Below are positions 27,634 to 37,133 of a stretch of DNA of 64,000 nt, one piece after another. The translations under genes were made by a program, and so were the position numbers. How positions within the stretch are numbered: position 1 is the stretch's first letter; each line of letters opens with the position of its first letter. Source of the DNA: Solwaraspora sp. WMMD1047 (GTDB lineage: Bacteria; Actinomycetota; Actinomycetes; Mycobacteriales; Micromonosporaceae); contig NZ_JARUBL010000001.1 in the NCBI RefSeq assembly GCF_029626155.1, forward strand, positions 5,064,501 through 5,128,500, given 5' to 3'. The notes below the pieces were generated by a model. The model saw nothing but the letters and a program-made list of their open reading frames with translations, made no database searches and was not told the DNA's origin.

Positions 27634-28406
27634 CCGGCGGGGCGACCCCCGGCCGGATCCTCGCCGGTCGGGCGGTGCGGCTGGTACGGAGGCTGCTGGC
27701 GCAGCGGTCGGTGGCCCGGTTCGCCCTGCTGCTCGCCATGCTGAGCGCGTTCGCGCTGGCCCTGCTCCTGGTGCCGCTGCCGGAGCTGGCCGAGATCCCG
27801 GAACTGGCCGACCGGCTCGGCCCGGCCGCCCCGGTCGCCGCCGTGCTCGGGGCGGCGCTGCTGCTGATCGTGCTGGTCCCCCGGACCTTCATCACGCTGG
27901 CCTGGGGCGCCATCTTCGGGCCGTGGCAGGGTGCCGCGTACACCCTCGCGGCGGCGCTGCTCGCCGCCGGCCTCGGCTTCGCGGTCGGGCGGCTGCTCGG
28001 CCGGGAGTTCGTCGCCGAACGGGTCCGGGGCCGGCTGGCCCGGCTGGACCACTGGTTCGCCCGACAGAGCGTGCTCGGCGTGATCACCGTACGGATGCTG
28101 CCGGTCGCCGGGTTCGGGCTGGTCAGCTACGGCTACGGCACCACCGGCGCCCGGCTGGCCCCGTTCCTGCTCGGCAGCGTGCTCGCGTCGGCGCCGTCGG
28201 CCTTCGGCTACGCCGCCGTCGGGGCGTCGGCGGTCTCCCCGGACGGCATCAACTGGTACGCCGCCGCGCCGGCCGCCCTCGGCGCGATCGCCACCGGCGT
28301 CCTGCTGGTGCAGGGCTGGCGGGCCGAGCGCGAACTGCGCCGCGCCCGCGCCGCCGCCGGGTCAGCTCCCGACCAGGCCGCCGCCGGCTCAGCCGCCGAC
28401 CAGTAG
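27630..28406 (+). CDS. TVP38/TMEM64 (DedA-superfamily) membrane protein
   Basis: This 258-residue protein has about six hydrophobic segments and TVP38/SNARE-associated text: PRTFITLAWGAIFGPWQGA near 88, GRLLGREFVAERV near 120 and VRMLPVAGFGLVSYGYG near 153. Family members are thought to move or scramble lipids. I start it at the ATG at 27630, which overlaps the gatD stop (ATGA), making it the third gene of the murT operon. That context suggests a link to lipid-carrier or envelope traffic, but this is inference. Its last 18 bases overlap the 3' end of the convergent exporter gene. Confidence 0.85.
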   Translation: MTGGATPGRILAGRAVRLVRRLLAQRSVARFALLLAMLSAFALALLLVPLPELAEIPELADRLGPAAPVAAVLGAALLLIVLVPRTFITLAWGAIFGPWQGAAYTLAAALLAAGLGFAVGRLLGREFVAERVRGRLARLDHWFARQSVLGVITVRMLPVAGFGLVSYGYGTTGARLAPFLLGSVLASAPSAFGYAAVGASAVSPDGINWYAAAPAALGAIATGVLLVQGWRAERELRRARAAAGSAPDQAAAGSAADQ

Positions 28407-29009
28407 GCCGATCGCGATGGCGATCATCGTCAGCGCGATCGCCGCGTCCAGGATCCGCCAGGCGGTCGGGCTGGCGAAGATCGGGCGCAGCAGCCGGGCG
28501 CCGTAGCCGAGCACGCCGAACCAGAGCAGGCTGGCCAGCACCGCTCCGCCGGCGAACCACCACCGGTCGGCCGCCGGTCGGGCGCTGGCGACCGCGCCCA
28601 GCAGCAGCACCGTGTCCAGGTAGACGTGCGGGTTCAACCAGGTCAGGGCCAGACAGGTGAGCAGCGCGCCGCGCAGTCCGGTGCGCTCGCCCCCGGGGTC
28701 GGCGGCCAGCCGGGACGGCCGGACCGCCCTTCTCGCGGCCAGCAGGCCGTAGCCGACCAGGAACGCCGCGCCCGCGTACCGGATCGCGTCCAGCAGCAGC
28801 GGCGACCGGGTCACCAGGGCACCGACGCCGGCCACCCCGGCCACGATGAGCGCCGCGTCGGAGACCGCGCAGACCGCCACCACCGGGCCGACGTGTTCAC
28901 GGCGCAGTCCCTGCCGCAGCACGAAGGCGTTCTGGGCGCCGATGGCCACGATCAACGACAGCCCGAAGCCCAGTCCGGCGACGACCGCGAGCGCTGTTCC
29001 GGTGATCAC
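28389..29009 (-). CDS. LysE/ArgO-type amino-acid exporter
   Basis: This 206-residue protein has six hydrophobic segments and LysE-family text: SLIVAIGAQNAFVLRQGLRREHV near 18-40 and LTWLNPHVYLDTVLLLG near 125. The family exports basic amino acids such as lysine or arginine in exchange for protons; substrate choice cannot be read here. It is transcribed alone on the minus strand and overlaps the TVP38 gene tail to tail by 18 bases. Confidence 0.88.
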   Translation of the reverse strand: MITGTALAVVAGLGFGLSLIVAIGAQNAFVLRQGLRREHVGPVVAVCAVSDAALIVAGVAGVGALVTRSPLLLDAIRYAGAAFLVGYGLLAARRAVRPSRLAADPGGERTGLRGALLTCLALTWLNPHVYLDTVLLLGAVASARPAADRWWFAGGAVLASLLWFGVLGYGARLLRPIFASPTAWRILDAAIALTMIAIAIGLLVGG

Positions 29010-29088
29010 CGGTGGACCCTACGACGCGCCCCGGGCGCCTGGCGTACGCGGTCCGCGCCGCCCGGCCCGGCGCGGCCTCTGAGTGCCG

Positions 29089-29117
29089 TCGACCGGGCCG
29101 CCAAAAATCGATAGACT
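29089..29117 (+). promoter_or_regulatory. Candidate promoter of the small secreted protein gene
   Basis: TCGACC (29089-29094) and TAGACT (29112-29117) are 17 bases apart on the plus strand, in the only AT-containing patch of the gap. The predicted start near 29124 leaves about 105 bases of leader. Confidence 0.4.
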
Positions 29118-29229
29118 CGGATGCATTGCCCCCCCGTTGCCGACCGGGATCCCGCGTCGGACAGCCGTCCCGCGGCGACCCCCCGAGGCGCGCCAGCCCG
29201 TCCCCGCTGGCCGACGCGAAGGAGCCCCG

Positions 29230-29772
29230 TTGAGACAGCCACCGACTAACCTCCGCCGCTCCGCCCTGCCCCGCGTACTGCTGCTCGCCGCCGCCCTGCT
29301 CGCCGGCGTGCTCGGCGTACCGGCCGCGGCCCAGGCGCAGATCATCGACCCGCTACCGGAGCGGCAACGGTTCCAGGCCGACTCCGGTGACCGATGCCGC
29401 TACGGCGAGACCCTGGGCGTGCTGGCCTGGCGGGTGACCCGGCCGCCGGCACTGGCGCCGGTGGACGTCCAGGGCGTCCTCGTCGACCGGCCGGCCGTCG
29501 ACGACTCCCGGACCTGCCTCGACGACGGCTACTACAGCGTGGTGACCTTCGCCGGGTACGCCGGCGAACGGCTGCTGGACCGGATGGCGTACCGGACCGA
29601 CAACGGCCGCCTGGAGTTCAAGCTGACCCTCGGCGAGACCAGCATCCTGCCCGCCGGGATCGACCGGGTGGTCGTCCAGGTCTGCCGGTACCCGCTGGGC
29701 CCGACGCCGATGCCGGTCTACTACTGCGGCGCCGAGCGGACCTACCGCCCGAACGTCATCGGCCCGGCCTGA
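29230..29772 (+). CDS. Small secreted hypothetical protein
   Basis: This 180-residue protein has a clear Sec signal peptide: basic residues near 9-15, then LLLAAALLAGVLGVPAAAQA, with cleavage expected after AQA near residue 36. The mature part of about 145 residues has four cysteines (two disulfides possible) and no motif I recognise. The start is a TTG at 29230, chosen because AAGGAG lies six bases upstream and the signal peptide begins there; upstream in-frame codons look non-coding. It is flanked by a promoter and a strong hairpin, so it is probably a single-gene unit. Confidence 0.75.
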   Translation: MRQPPTNLRRSALPRVLLLAAALLAGVLGVPAAAQAQIIDPLPERQRFQADSGDRCRYGETLGVLAWRVTRPPALAPVDVQGVLVDRPAVDDSRTCLDDGYYSVVTFAGYAGERLLDRMAYRTDNGRLEFKLTLGETSILPAGIDRVVVQVCRYPLGPTPMPVYYCGAERTYRPNVIGPA

Positions 29773-29806
29773 CCGACCGCCGCGGGCCGCTCAGGCCCGA
29801 CGCCGC

Positions 29807-29846
29807 ACCGGCCGGGCACGCGCACCGTGCGCGGCGCCCGGCCGGT
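29807..29846. terminator. Bidirectional hairpin terminator
   Basis: ACCGGCCGGGC (29807-29817) and GCCCGGCCGGT (29836-29846) are perfect 11-bp arms; the inner ACGCGCA/TGCGCG extends the stem. It lies between the convergent secreted-protein gene and mnhG and touches the mnhG stop. No T-tract follows, as is usual in such GC-rich actinomycetes. Confidence 0.7.
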
Positions 29847-30223
29847 CAGGGCGCTCCGGGGTCCGCCGGCGGCCCGGTCCCGGCGGGTCCGTCCGCCAGC
29901 CGTCGGCGTGCCAACGCGTCGTGGCGGGTCAACCGGGTCAGCCGGGTGCCCGACCGGTAGGCGGCGCGGGTCAACGCGTACGAGCCCACCGGGGCGGTGA
30001 GCAGTTGCAACACGATGGCGACCCCGACCACGGCGGCGGTCCGCGGCCCGGGACGCAGGACCAGCACCCCGGTGAGCACGCAGATCAGGCCGAGACTGGC
30101 CGCCTTGGCGACCGCGTTCAGCCGGTTGTAGACATCGGGCAGCTTCAGCACCCCGATCCCCGTGATGAGGATCAGCAGGGTCCCGATCGCCAGCAGGATG
30201 CCCGCGACCGCGGTTCGGATCAT
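29846..30223 (-). CDS. mnhG: Mrp cation/proton antiporter subunit G
   Basis: This 125-residue protein has three hydrophobic segments with MnhG text (LPDVYNRLNAVAKAASLGLI near 28). MnhG is a small subunit of the multisubunit Mrp antiporter, which exports Na+ or K+ using the proton gradient. It overlaps mnhF by four bases and ends the operon at a strong terminator. Confidence 0.93.
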   Translation of the reverse strand: MIRTAVAGILLAIGTLLILITGIGVLKLPDVYNRLNAVAKAASLGLICVLTGVLVLRPGPRTAAVVGVAIVLQLLTAPVGSYALTRAAYRSGTRLTRLTRHDALARRRLADGPAGTGPPADPGAP

Positions 30224-30480
30224 CCGTCGCTCCTCCGTTCGACGAGTCTGGCCAGCGCCACCGTGGCCAGGAACCCGACCAGCGTGGCGACGAGCACGAT
30301 GTCCAGCAGAATCATGGTGTCGAGGCGGACCGCGAGCACCGCCACCGCGGACATGAAGACGAAGAACCCGAAGTCCAGGCCCGTCGCCCGGTCGGCGTCG
30401 GTCGGGCCGCGGATCACCCGTACGATCGCGGCCACCATGGTCAGCCCGAGCGCACCGAGAATCACATCGAGGAAGATCAT
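30220..30480 (-). CDS. mnhF: Mrp cation/proton antiporter subunit F
   Basis: This 86-residue protein has three hydrophobic segments and the family text RVIRGPTDADRATGLDFGFF near 21-40. I start it at the ATG at 30480 (MIFLDVILGALGL), overlapping the mnhE stop region by four bases. Upstream in-frame sequence out to 31086 is the opposite-frame shadow of mnhE and is not coding in this frame. Confidence 0.92.
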   Translation of the reverse strand: MIFLDVILGALGLTMVAAIVRVIRGPTDADRATGLDFGFFVFMSAVAVLAVRLDTMILLDIVLVATLVGFLATVALARLVERRSDG

Positions 30481-30890
30481 CGTTCGACTCCGTCGGCGAT
30501 CGGGCGCACCGGCGCCGGTGGCCGGTCGACCGGCCGCAGGGCGAGCAGCATCCGCCACTCCATCTCGGCCAGGTCGCGGCGGAACGCCGCCAGGTCCTCG
30601 GCGCGCATGCCGTGCACGTACAGCACCCGGGGTCGCTGGCTGACCGCCACGGTGAGGGTCCCCGGGGTCAACCCGATGATCAGCGAGAGCAGGACCAGTT
30701 CGGAGCGGCTGCCCGGTCGGGCCGGGTAGTCGACGATGCCCGGCCGGAACCCGGTTCCCGGGGTGACGATCTCGCGGGCCACCATGATGTTCGCCGCCAC
30801 CAGGCGGCCGACGAAGTAACCGAGGAAGGCGACTATCCGGCCGGTGCGCAGGGCGAACCGGCGGAGCAGACCAGACCTGCCGCTGTTCAC
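30477..30890 (-). CDS. mnhE: Mrp cation/proton antiporter subunit E
   Basis: This 137-residue protein starts MNSGRSGLLRRFALRTGR, then GYFVGRLVAANIMVAREI and SLIIGLTPGTLTV, which are typical MnhE segments. It overlaps mnhD and mnhF by four bases each. The subunit is required for assembly of the complex in characterised Mrp systems. Confidence 0.92.
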   Translation of the reverse strand: MNSGRSGLLRRFALRTGRIVAFLGYFVGRLVAANIMVAREIVTPGTGFRPGIVDYPARPGSRSELVLLSLIIGLTPGTLTVAVSQRPRVLYVHGMRAEDLAAFRRDLAEMEWRMLLALRPVDRPPAPVRPIADGVER

Positions 30891-32386
30891 CCCAGCACCG
30901 CCCGGACATAGTCGGCCGGATCGAGCAGGCCGGCGGCGGCCGCGTCGGCGAGCGCCAGCAGCGGCGCGGCGCCGATCCCCAGGGCCAGGGTGAGGACCGC
31001 CAGGGCCAGGACCGGGACCGTACGGGTGGGCCGCAGCCGGACGGCCAGGGCCGAGCCGGCCCCACCGCGGTCCGGACCCACCCCACCGTGGTCCGGAGCG
31101 GGTTCGCCGTCCCAGAACACCGCCTTCCAGATCTTCAGCATCGATACCAGGGTCACCAGGCTCACCACCACCGCCACGGTCAGACCCAGGTAGTCCCGGT
31201 CCAGGGCCGTCGCCCGCATGATCAGGAACTTCGCCAGAAATCCGGAGAACGGCGGCAACCCCGCCAGCGACAGCGCGGCGCCGAGAAACGCCACCGCCAG
31301 CAGCGGCTGCCGCGACGTCAGACCACCGAGCCGGTCCAGCCGGTCGGTGCCGTACCCGGCGCAGAGCGCACCGGCGCAGAGAAACAGCGCCGTCTTCACC
31401 ACGATGTACTGCACCAGGTAGAAGACCGCGCCGGCCAGGCCCGCCGCGGTGAAGACGGCAAGCCCGAGCAGGACGTACCCGATCTGGCTGACCATGTGGA
31501 AGGAGAGGATGCTCCGCACGGTCGCCTCACCCACCGCCGCCAGCACCCCGACCACCATGCTGGCCAGCGCCGCGGCGGCGATGATCCACCGGAAGCGGGG
31601 ATCACCGTCGTAGAGCACGGCGAAGATCCTGATGATGGCGTACAGGCCGACCTTGGTCAGCAGGCCGGAGAAGAGCGCGGCCATCGCCGGGGGCGCGTGC
31701 GGATAGCTGCGTGGCAGCCAGCCGTGCAGCGGGACGACCGCGGCCTTCACCGCCAGCGCCAGCAGGATGACGCCGCCGGCCAGCGCGACGCCCGGCGAGG
31801 TCCGCGCCGCACCGGCCAGCGCGGCGAGCCGGACCTCCCCGGTGAGGCCGTAGAGCAGCCCCACCCCGGCCAGCAGGATCGTGGAACCGAGCAGGTTCAC
31901 CGTGAGGTAGACCCGGGCGGCCCGCACCCGCCCCGGACTGCCGCCCAGCGACATCAGCGCGTACGACGGCACCAACATCATCTCGATCATCACGAAGAGG
32001 TTGAACAGGTCGCCGGCGAGGAACGCCCCGTAGCCGCCGGCCGACATCACCAGCACCAGCGGGACGTACTGCGCTCGGCGCTCCTCCTCGCCGCCGATGG
32101 CGCAGACCAGGCAGACCAGGACGACCACGGCGGTCACCGCGACCATCAGGGCGGCGAGGGTGTCGGCCACGAAGCTGATCGCGATCACGCCCGGCCAGCC
32201 GCCGATCCGCACCACCGGGATCCCGCCGGGGTAGGTCACGGCCAGCAATCCGGCCGCCACCGCCAGCACCCCGGTGGTGGTGGCAAGGCCCGCGGCCCGG
32301 TGCACCCCGATCCGGTACGGCGTCGCGAGCAGCACCCCGGCGGCCAGCAGCGGCCCCACCACCGGCAGCACGAGCAGCAGGCTCAT
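30887..32386 (-). CDS. mnhD: Mrp cation/proton antiporter subunit D
   Basis: MnhD is one of two proton-channel-like subunits related to NuoM/NuoN of complex I. The 499-residue protein has about 14 hydrophobic segments, the conserved Glu in NLFVMIEMMLVPSYALM near 130, and the Lys-bearing KAAVVPLHGWLPRSYPHAP near 213. It overlaps mnhC and mnhE by four bases. Confidence 0.95.
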   Translation of the reverse strand: MSLLLVLPVVGPLLAAGVLLATPYRIGVHRAAGLATTTGVLAVAAGLLAVTYPGGIPVVRIGGWPGVIAISFVADTLAALMVAVTAVVVLVCLVCAIGGEEERRAQYVPLVLVMSAGGYGAFLAGDLFNLFVMIEMMLVPSYALMSLGGSPGRVRAARVYLTVNLLGSTILLAGVGLLYGLTGEVRLAALAGAARTSPGVALAGGVILLALAVKAAVVPLHGWLPRSYPHAPPAMAALFSGLLTKVGLYAIIRIFAVLYDGDPRFRWIIAAAALASMVVGVLAAVGEATVRSILSFHMVSQIGYVLLGLAVFTAAGLAGAVFYLVQYIVVKTALFLCAGALCAGYGTDRLDRLGGLTSRQPLLAVAFLGAALSLAGLPPFSGFLAKFLIMRATALDRDYLGLTVAVVVSLVTLVSMLKIWKAVFWDGEPAPDHGGVGPDRGGAGSALAVRLRPTRTVPVLALAVLTLALGIGAAPLLALADAAAAGLLDPADYVRAVLG

Positions 32387-32850
32387 GCCGACTCACGCCC
32401 GGGTCGCCCTCGGTCCCCGTCGGCCCGACGCCGGTCGACACCGGAACCGGCAGCACCGGCCGCAGGACCCGCCTGGCTGTCAGCGGGACCCGCCTGGGTG
32501 TCAGCGGGACCCGCCTGGGTGGCGTCGGGACCCGCCTGGGTGGCGTCGGGACCCGACCGTTCTGGGTCGGAGCGACCGGCGCGGGCGAGGCCGAGCAGGT
32601 ACACCGTGACTCCGAAGGTGATCACGATCGCGGTGAGAATGAATGCCTGCGGCAGTGGATCGGCGCTTTCCGCCGGGCCTGCCCCATCCAGTGGCGCGGC
32701 CCGCCGGTCCAGCCCGCCCGCCGCCAGGAGCAGCACGTTCACCCCGTGGCCGAGCAGCACGAACCCGACGACGATCCGGACGATTCCCCGGCTCAGCAGC
32801 AGGAAGACCCCTCCGGCGACGAGGAGCCCGACGGTGATCGCCGCGGTCAT
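32383..32850 (-). CDS. mnhC: Mrp cation/proton antiporter subunit C with C-terminal repeats
   Basis: This NuoK-like subunit of 155 residues has three hydrophobic segments in the first 100 residues (VLLGHGVNVLLLAAGG near 31; DPLPQAFILTAIVITFGVT near 65). The last 50 residues are a hydrophilic tail with about four tandem copies of a seven-residue unit of the form GPDATQA, encoded by 21-base DNA repeats. Most MnhC proteins lack such a tail. It overlaps mnhA and mnhD. Confidence 0.93.
   Translation of the reverse strand: MTAAITVGLLVAGGVFLLLSRGIVRIVVGFVLLGHGVNVLLLAAGGLDRRAAPLDGAGPAESADPLPQAFILTAIVITFGVTVYLLGLARAGRSDPERSGPDATQAGPDATQAGPADTQAGPADSQAGPAAGAAGSGVDRRRADGDRGRPGRESA
32462..32545. repeat. 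Four 21-bp tandem repeats within mnhC
   Basis: Units begin at 32462, 32483, 32504 and 32525 and share the core GGGACCCGCCTGG; a fifth partial unit follows. The period is a multiple of three, so copy number can change without breaking the mnhC frame. Confidence 0.85.
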
Positions 32851-35702
32851 CGGCCCGCCGCCCCGGGACCGGCCGGCACCGTCGGCCCGGGCGTCGCCGG
32901 CATCGGATCCGGGGCCGGCCCGTGCCGGCCCGGTGGCGTGCCGAGTTGGTGCGTCGACGCCGCGATCAGGCCGAGCACGAGCAGGTAGACGCCGAGGTCG
33001 AAGAGGAGCGCCCCGGAGACCGACGGGCCGGCCGACCCCGGCCAGCGCAGCGACACCGGGGACAGGAAGGGCTCGGCCCGCACCGTCGCGCCCAGCCCGG
33101 TCAGCACCGCGAGCAGCAGCCCGGTCGCCAGCAGCGGCCGGGCGCGGACCCGGCCGAGCAGGGGTGCCCGCGATCCGGGGAAGGCCAGTTGGCCCAGTCC
33201 GAGCGCGGTCCCGGCGACCAGCGCGGCGATGAATCCGCCACCGGGCTCGTCGTGTCCACGCAGGAAGAGGAAGCCGGAGACCGCGAGCATGACCGGGGTG
33301 AGGGCCCGGTAGGCGAACCAGAGCACGATGTCGACGGCAGCCTTCCCGGGCCGCTCGACGGCTCCGCCCGGGTCAGCGGTGTCGTGCCCGGGAGCTCCGC
33401 CCGGAGCGGCGGCGGCGCGGCCGCGCGTTCCGTCGGGCGCGGGCCGCAGCAGTGTGCCCAGACCGAGTGCCACCGAGGCGAGCACCACGGCCTCGCCGAG
33501 CGTGTCCAGGGCCCGGAAGTCGACGAGGATGGTGTTGACCACGTTCTCGCCGCCGACCTGCGCCGCGGCGTTGGTCAGGAAGTAGCGGCCCGGTTCGGAC
33601 AGACCCGCCCGGCCGGTCAGGGCGGCGGTGAGGTACGCCGCGGCCAGGCCAGCCGCGACTCCCACCGTCGCGGCGAGCACGACGCCACGACGCCGCGGCG
33701 TGGTCGGCAGCCGGGCCGGCAGGCCGCGCAGGACGAGCATCGCCAGCACCGCGGTCAACACCTCGACCAGCAGCAGCGTGAGCGCGACGTCCGGCGCGCC
33801 GGCGGTGACGAACCACACCGACATGATCAGGCCGACCAGGCCGGCGAGCGCGACCGCGGCCAGCGCGGAACGAGCGAACATCAATGCGCCGACGGCGAGC
33901 GCGAGCAGCCCGACCAGCGGCCAGTCGCCCGGCCGGCTGGTGCCGCCCGGCCACGGCGTCAGCCGGCCCAGGGTGGCCACCGCGACCGCGCCCAGCACGA
34001 TCAGTGCCAGGACCGGCCGGAGCAGGTACGGCTGGGGTCCGGACCGCCGGTCCGGCCGACCCACCAGCGTCCCGAACCGCAGCAGGCCGGCGTGGGCGCG
34101 GTCGAAGGCCCGCTCGACCGGCGTCGAGGTGGGTGCGGCCTTGACGATCGGGTTGACCGTGCGCCGGGCCAGGAAGAGCACCGTGCCCAGGGCGATGGTG
34201 GTCAGCGACAGCCACAGCGCCGGGGTGAATCCGTGCCAGAGCGCCAGCTCCACCGGGCGGCCACCGGGCCGGGCGTCGAGGGTGGCCCGTTCGATCAGGG
34301 TGCTGAGTACCCAGACGCCGGGCCCGAGCACGAGTCCGAGCAGGGCCGCCACCCCGGCCGGGGCCAGGAAGGGCAGGGCCGGCTCGTACAGGTTGTCCTG
34401 GCGGATCGGGCCGCTGAACGCGTACATGATCCGGGTGCCGTAGGCGAAGGTCAGCACCGAGGCCGTGACCGCCAACGTCGCCGCCACCGGCGCCCACCAG
34501 TGGTTCGCCTCGCCCAGCGCCTCGAAGATCACCTCTTTGCTGACGAACCCGATCAGTGGGGGCAGGCCGGCCATCGACATCGCGGCGAGCCCGGTGAGCA
34601 CGGTCGTCACCGGCATCACCCGGGCGAGCCCGGAGAGCTGTCGCAGGTCCCGGCTGCCGGCCTCCCGGTCGATGATGCCGACGAGCATGAAGAGGGTGGC
34701 CTTGAACAGGGCGTGGGCGATGGTGTGCAGCAGGGCCGCCTCCAGCGCGAGCGGCGTGCCGATGCCGATCACCGACACCAGCAGGCCGAGCTGGCTGACG
34801 GTGGAGTACGCCAGCAGCGCCTTCAGGTCGTCCTGGCGAAGCGCGAGGAAGGCACCGAAGAGCGCGGTCGCCAGACCGACAGCGGCCAGCGTCAACCGCC
34901 AGCCGCTCTCCTCGGCGAACAGCGGGGTGCAGCGCATCAGCAGGTAGATGCCGGCCTTCACCATCGTCGCGGCGTGCAGGTAGGCGCTCACCGGGGTGAT
35001 GGCGACCATCGCGTTGGGCAGCCAGAAATGGAACGGCAGCTGGGCGGACTTGCTGAAGGCGGCCACCACCAGCAGGGCGCCGACCGGCCAGACCATCGGC
35101 GAGTCGGTCAGTCGGGCGGGGTCGGCCAGGATCCGGTCGAGTTCGGTGGTGCCGTAGGTGGCGGCCAGCAGCGCCACCGCGGCCAGCAGCGCCAGGCCGC
35201 CCGCCACGGTCACCAGCAGCGCCCGGATCGCCGGTTGGCGGGCGGCCGGGCCGGCGTGGCTGATCAGGGCGAAGGAGAGCAGGGAGGTCAGCTCCCAGAA
35301 CACGCAGAGCAGGAGCAGGTCGGCGGCGAGGATCAGCCCCAGCATCGCGACGGTGAAGAGGGTGAGCAGCAGGTAGAGACTCGCGTGATCGCGGTCGACA
35401 TGCAGGTAGCGCGGGCAGTACGCCATGATCAGGGTGCCGACGCCGAGGACCAGCATGGCGAAGACCATCGCCAGGCCGTCCAGTCGCAGGCCGGCGGAGA
35501 CCCCGAGGGCTGGCAGCCAGCGCCAGGAGACCTCGACCACGCCGCCGGCGAGCACGCCGGGTAGTTGACCGGCCAGCAATCCCACGGCCAGCAGGTAGCC
35601 GGCGGCGAGCGGGTAACCGGCGGCGCGCCCCCAGCGCCGGGCGAGCAGCGGCGCGGTAGCCGCCAGCCCACCCAGCAGCACGAAGACGACCGGCAGGATC
35701 AT
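32847..35702 (-). CDS. mnhA: Mrp cation/proton antiporter subunit A fused to subunit B
   Basis: MnhA is the largest, NuoL-like subunit. The 951-residue protein has the N-terminal proton-channel domain (CVFWELTSLLSFALISH near 133; KSAQLPFHFWLPNAMVAITPVSAYLHAATMVK near 225 split across two helices). MbhD/MbhE-like segments follow, and the last 160 residues are the MnhB domain (FLFLRGHDEPGGGFIAALV). No separate mnhB exists, so A and B are fused. I start it at the ATG at 35702 (MILPVVFVLLGG); this codon has no good Shine-Dalgarno but overlaps the stop of a short leader frame. Confidence 0.95.
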   Translation of the reverse strand: MILPVVFVLLGGLAATAPLLARRWGRAAGYPLAAGYLLAVGLLAGQLPGVLAGGVVEVSWRWLPALGVSAGLRLDGLAMVFAMLVLGVGTLIMAYCPRYLHVDRDHASLYLLLTLFTVAMLGLILAADLLLLCVFWELTSLLSFALISHAGPAARQPAIRALLVTVAGGLALLAAVALLAATYGTTELDRILADPARLTDSPMVWPVGALLVVAAFSKSAQLPFHFWLPNAMVAITPVSAYLHAATMVKAGIYLLMRCTPLFAEESGWRLTLAAVGLATALFGAFLALRQDDLKALLAYSTVSQLGLLVSVIGIGTPLALEAALLHTIAHALFKATLFMLVGIIDREAGSRDLRQLSGLARVMPVTTVLTGLAAMSMAGLPPLIGFVSKEVIFEALGEANHWWAPVAATLAVTASVLTFAYGTRIMYAFSGPIRQDNLYEPALPFLAPAGVAALLGLVLGPGVWVLSTLIERATLDARPGGRPVELALWHGFTPALWLSLTTIALGTVLFLARRTVNPIVKAAPTSTPVERAFDRAHAGLLRFGTLVGRPDRRSGPQPYLLRPVLALIVLGAVAVATLGRLTPWPGGTSRPGDWPLVGLLALAVGALMFARSALAAVALAGLVGLIMSVWFVTAGAPDVALTLLLVEVLTAVLAMLVLRGLPARLPTTPRRRGVVLAATVGVAAGLAAAYLTAALTGRAGLSEPGRYFLTNAAAQVGGENVVNTILVDFRALDTLGEAVVLASVALGLGTLLRPAPDGTRGRAAAAPGGAPGHDTADPGGAVERPGKAAVDIVLWFAYRALTPVMLAVSGFLFLRGHDEPGGGFIAALVAGTALGLGQLAFPGSRAPLLGRVRARPLLATGLLLAVLTGLGATVRAEPFLSPVSLRWPGSAGPSVSGALLFDLGVYLLVLGLIAASTHQLGTPPGRHGPAPDPMPATPGPTVPAGPGAAGR

Positions 35703-35758
35703 CGGTCGAGGTGCGGCCGGCGGGCCGTTACTGGACCGACCGGGGCGGCGGTGGGCAT
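35699..35758 (-). CDS. Possible 19-residue leader peptide coupled to mnhA
   Basis: An ATG at 35758, four bases after GGAAGGAG, opens a 19-codon frame rich in Pro, Ala and Arg (MPTAAPVGPVTARRPHLDR). Its TGA overlaps the mnhA ATG (ATGA). The strong Shine-Dalgarno stands here and not at mnhA, so translation of mnhA may depend on this leader. The peptide resembles no known family; the Arg-Arg and Pro codons could allow attenuation, but that is speculation. Confidence 0.4.
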   Translation of the reverse strand: MPTAAPVGPVTARRPHLDR

Positions 35759-36077
35759 GAGGCTCCTTCCAGGCGGTGGGTCGAGGTGAGCCCACTCCGG
35801 TCATAATTCCCTAAATCAGGCGATAAGGTCCTGATACCCCTTGGTTCTCCCGGTGAGCAGCCAGCGGCACCGACTGCAATACACCTTGGGTAGTCGGCAG
35901 AAGTACCGATAGTCGTCCAGACGCGAGGTAACACCGCGCGCTCGTCGGATGCGGGCGATGCTGGATAGCCTGAGATGCTGATGGGGTCTCTGCGGCTAAC
36001 GGGAGAGACATCCGGAACCTGAGCCCGGTTCCGGGGCTCTGGTCGAGTGCACCCGTCCCACGACGAGGAGGAGGCCC
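35759..36077. other. Intergenic region between divergent mnhA and moxR operons
   Basis: No gene of note is seen in these 319 bases. The mnhA-proximal part holds a perfect dyad (35815-35835). The moxR-proximal end carries GAGGAGGAGG just before the GTG at 36078; TAGCCT near 35,972 could be a moxR -10 but has no good -35. Confidence 0.5.
35815..35835. promoter_or_regulatory. Inverted repeat upstream of the Mrp operon
   Basis: ATCAGG (35815-35820) and CCTGAT (35830-35835) are perfect six-base arms around a nine-base AT-containing centre. It lies about 57 bases before the leader peptide ATG and looks like a regulator operator. No regulator gene is adjacent. Confidence 0.4.

Positions 36078-37129
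<1,052 letters not shown>

Positions 37130-37133
<4 letters not shown>

Noticed and set aside
31088-35564. Long plus-strand frames opposite the Mrp operon
   Set aside because: Gln/His/Arg/Gly-rich translations without hydrophobic cores are shadows of the membrane-protein genes on the minus strand.
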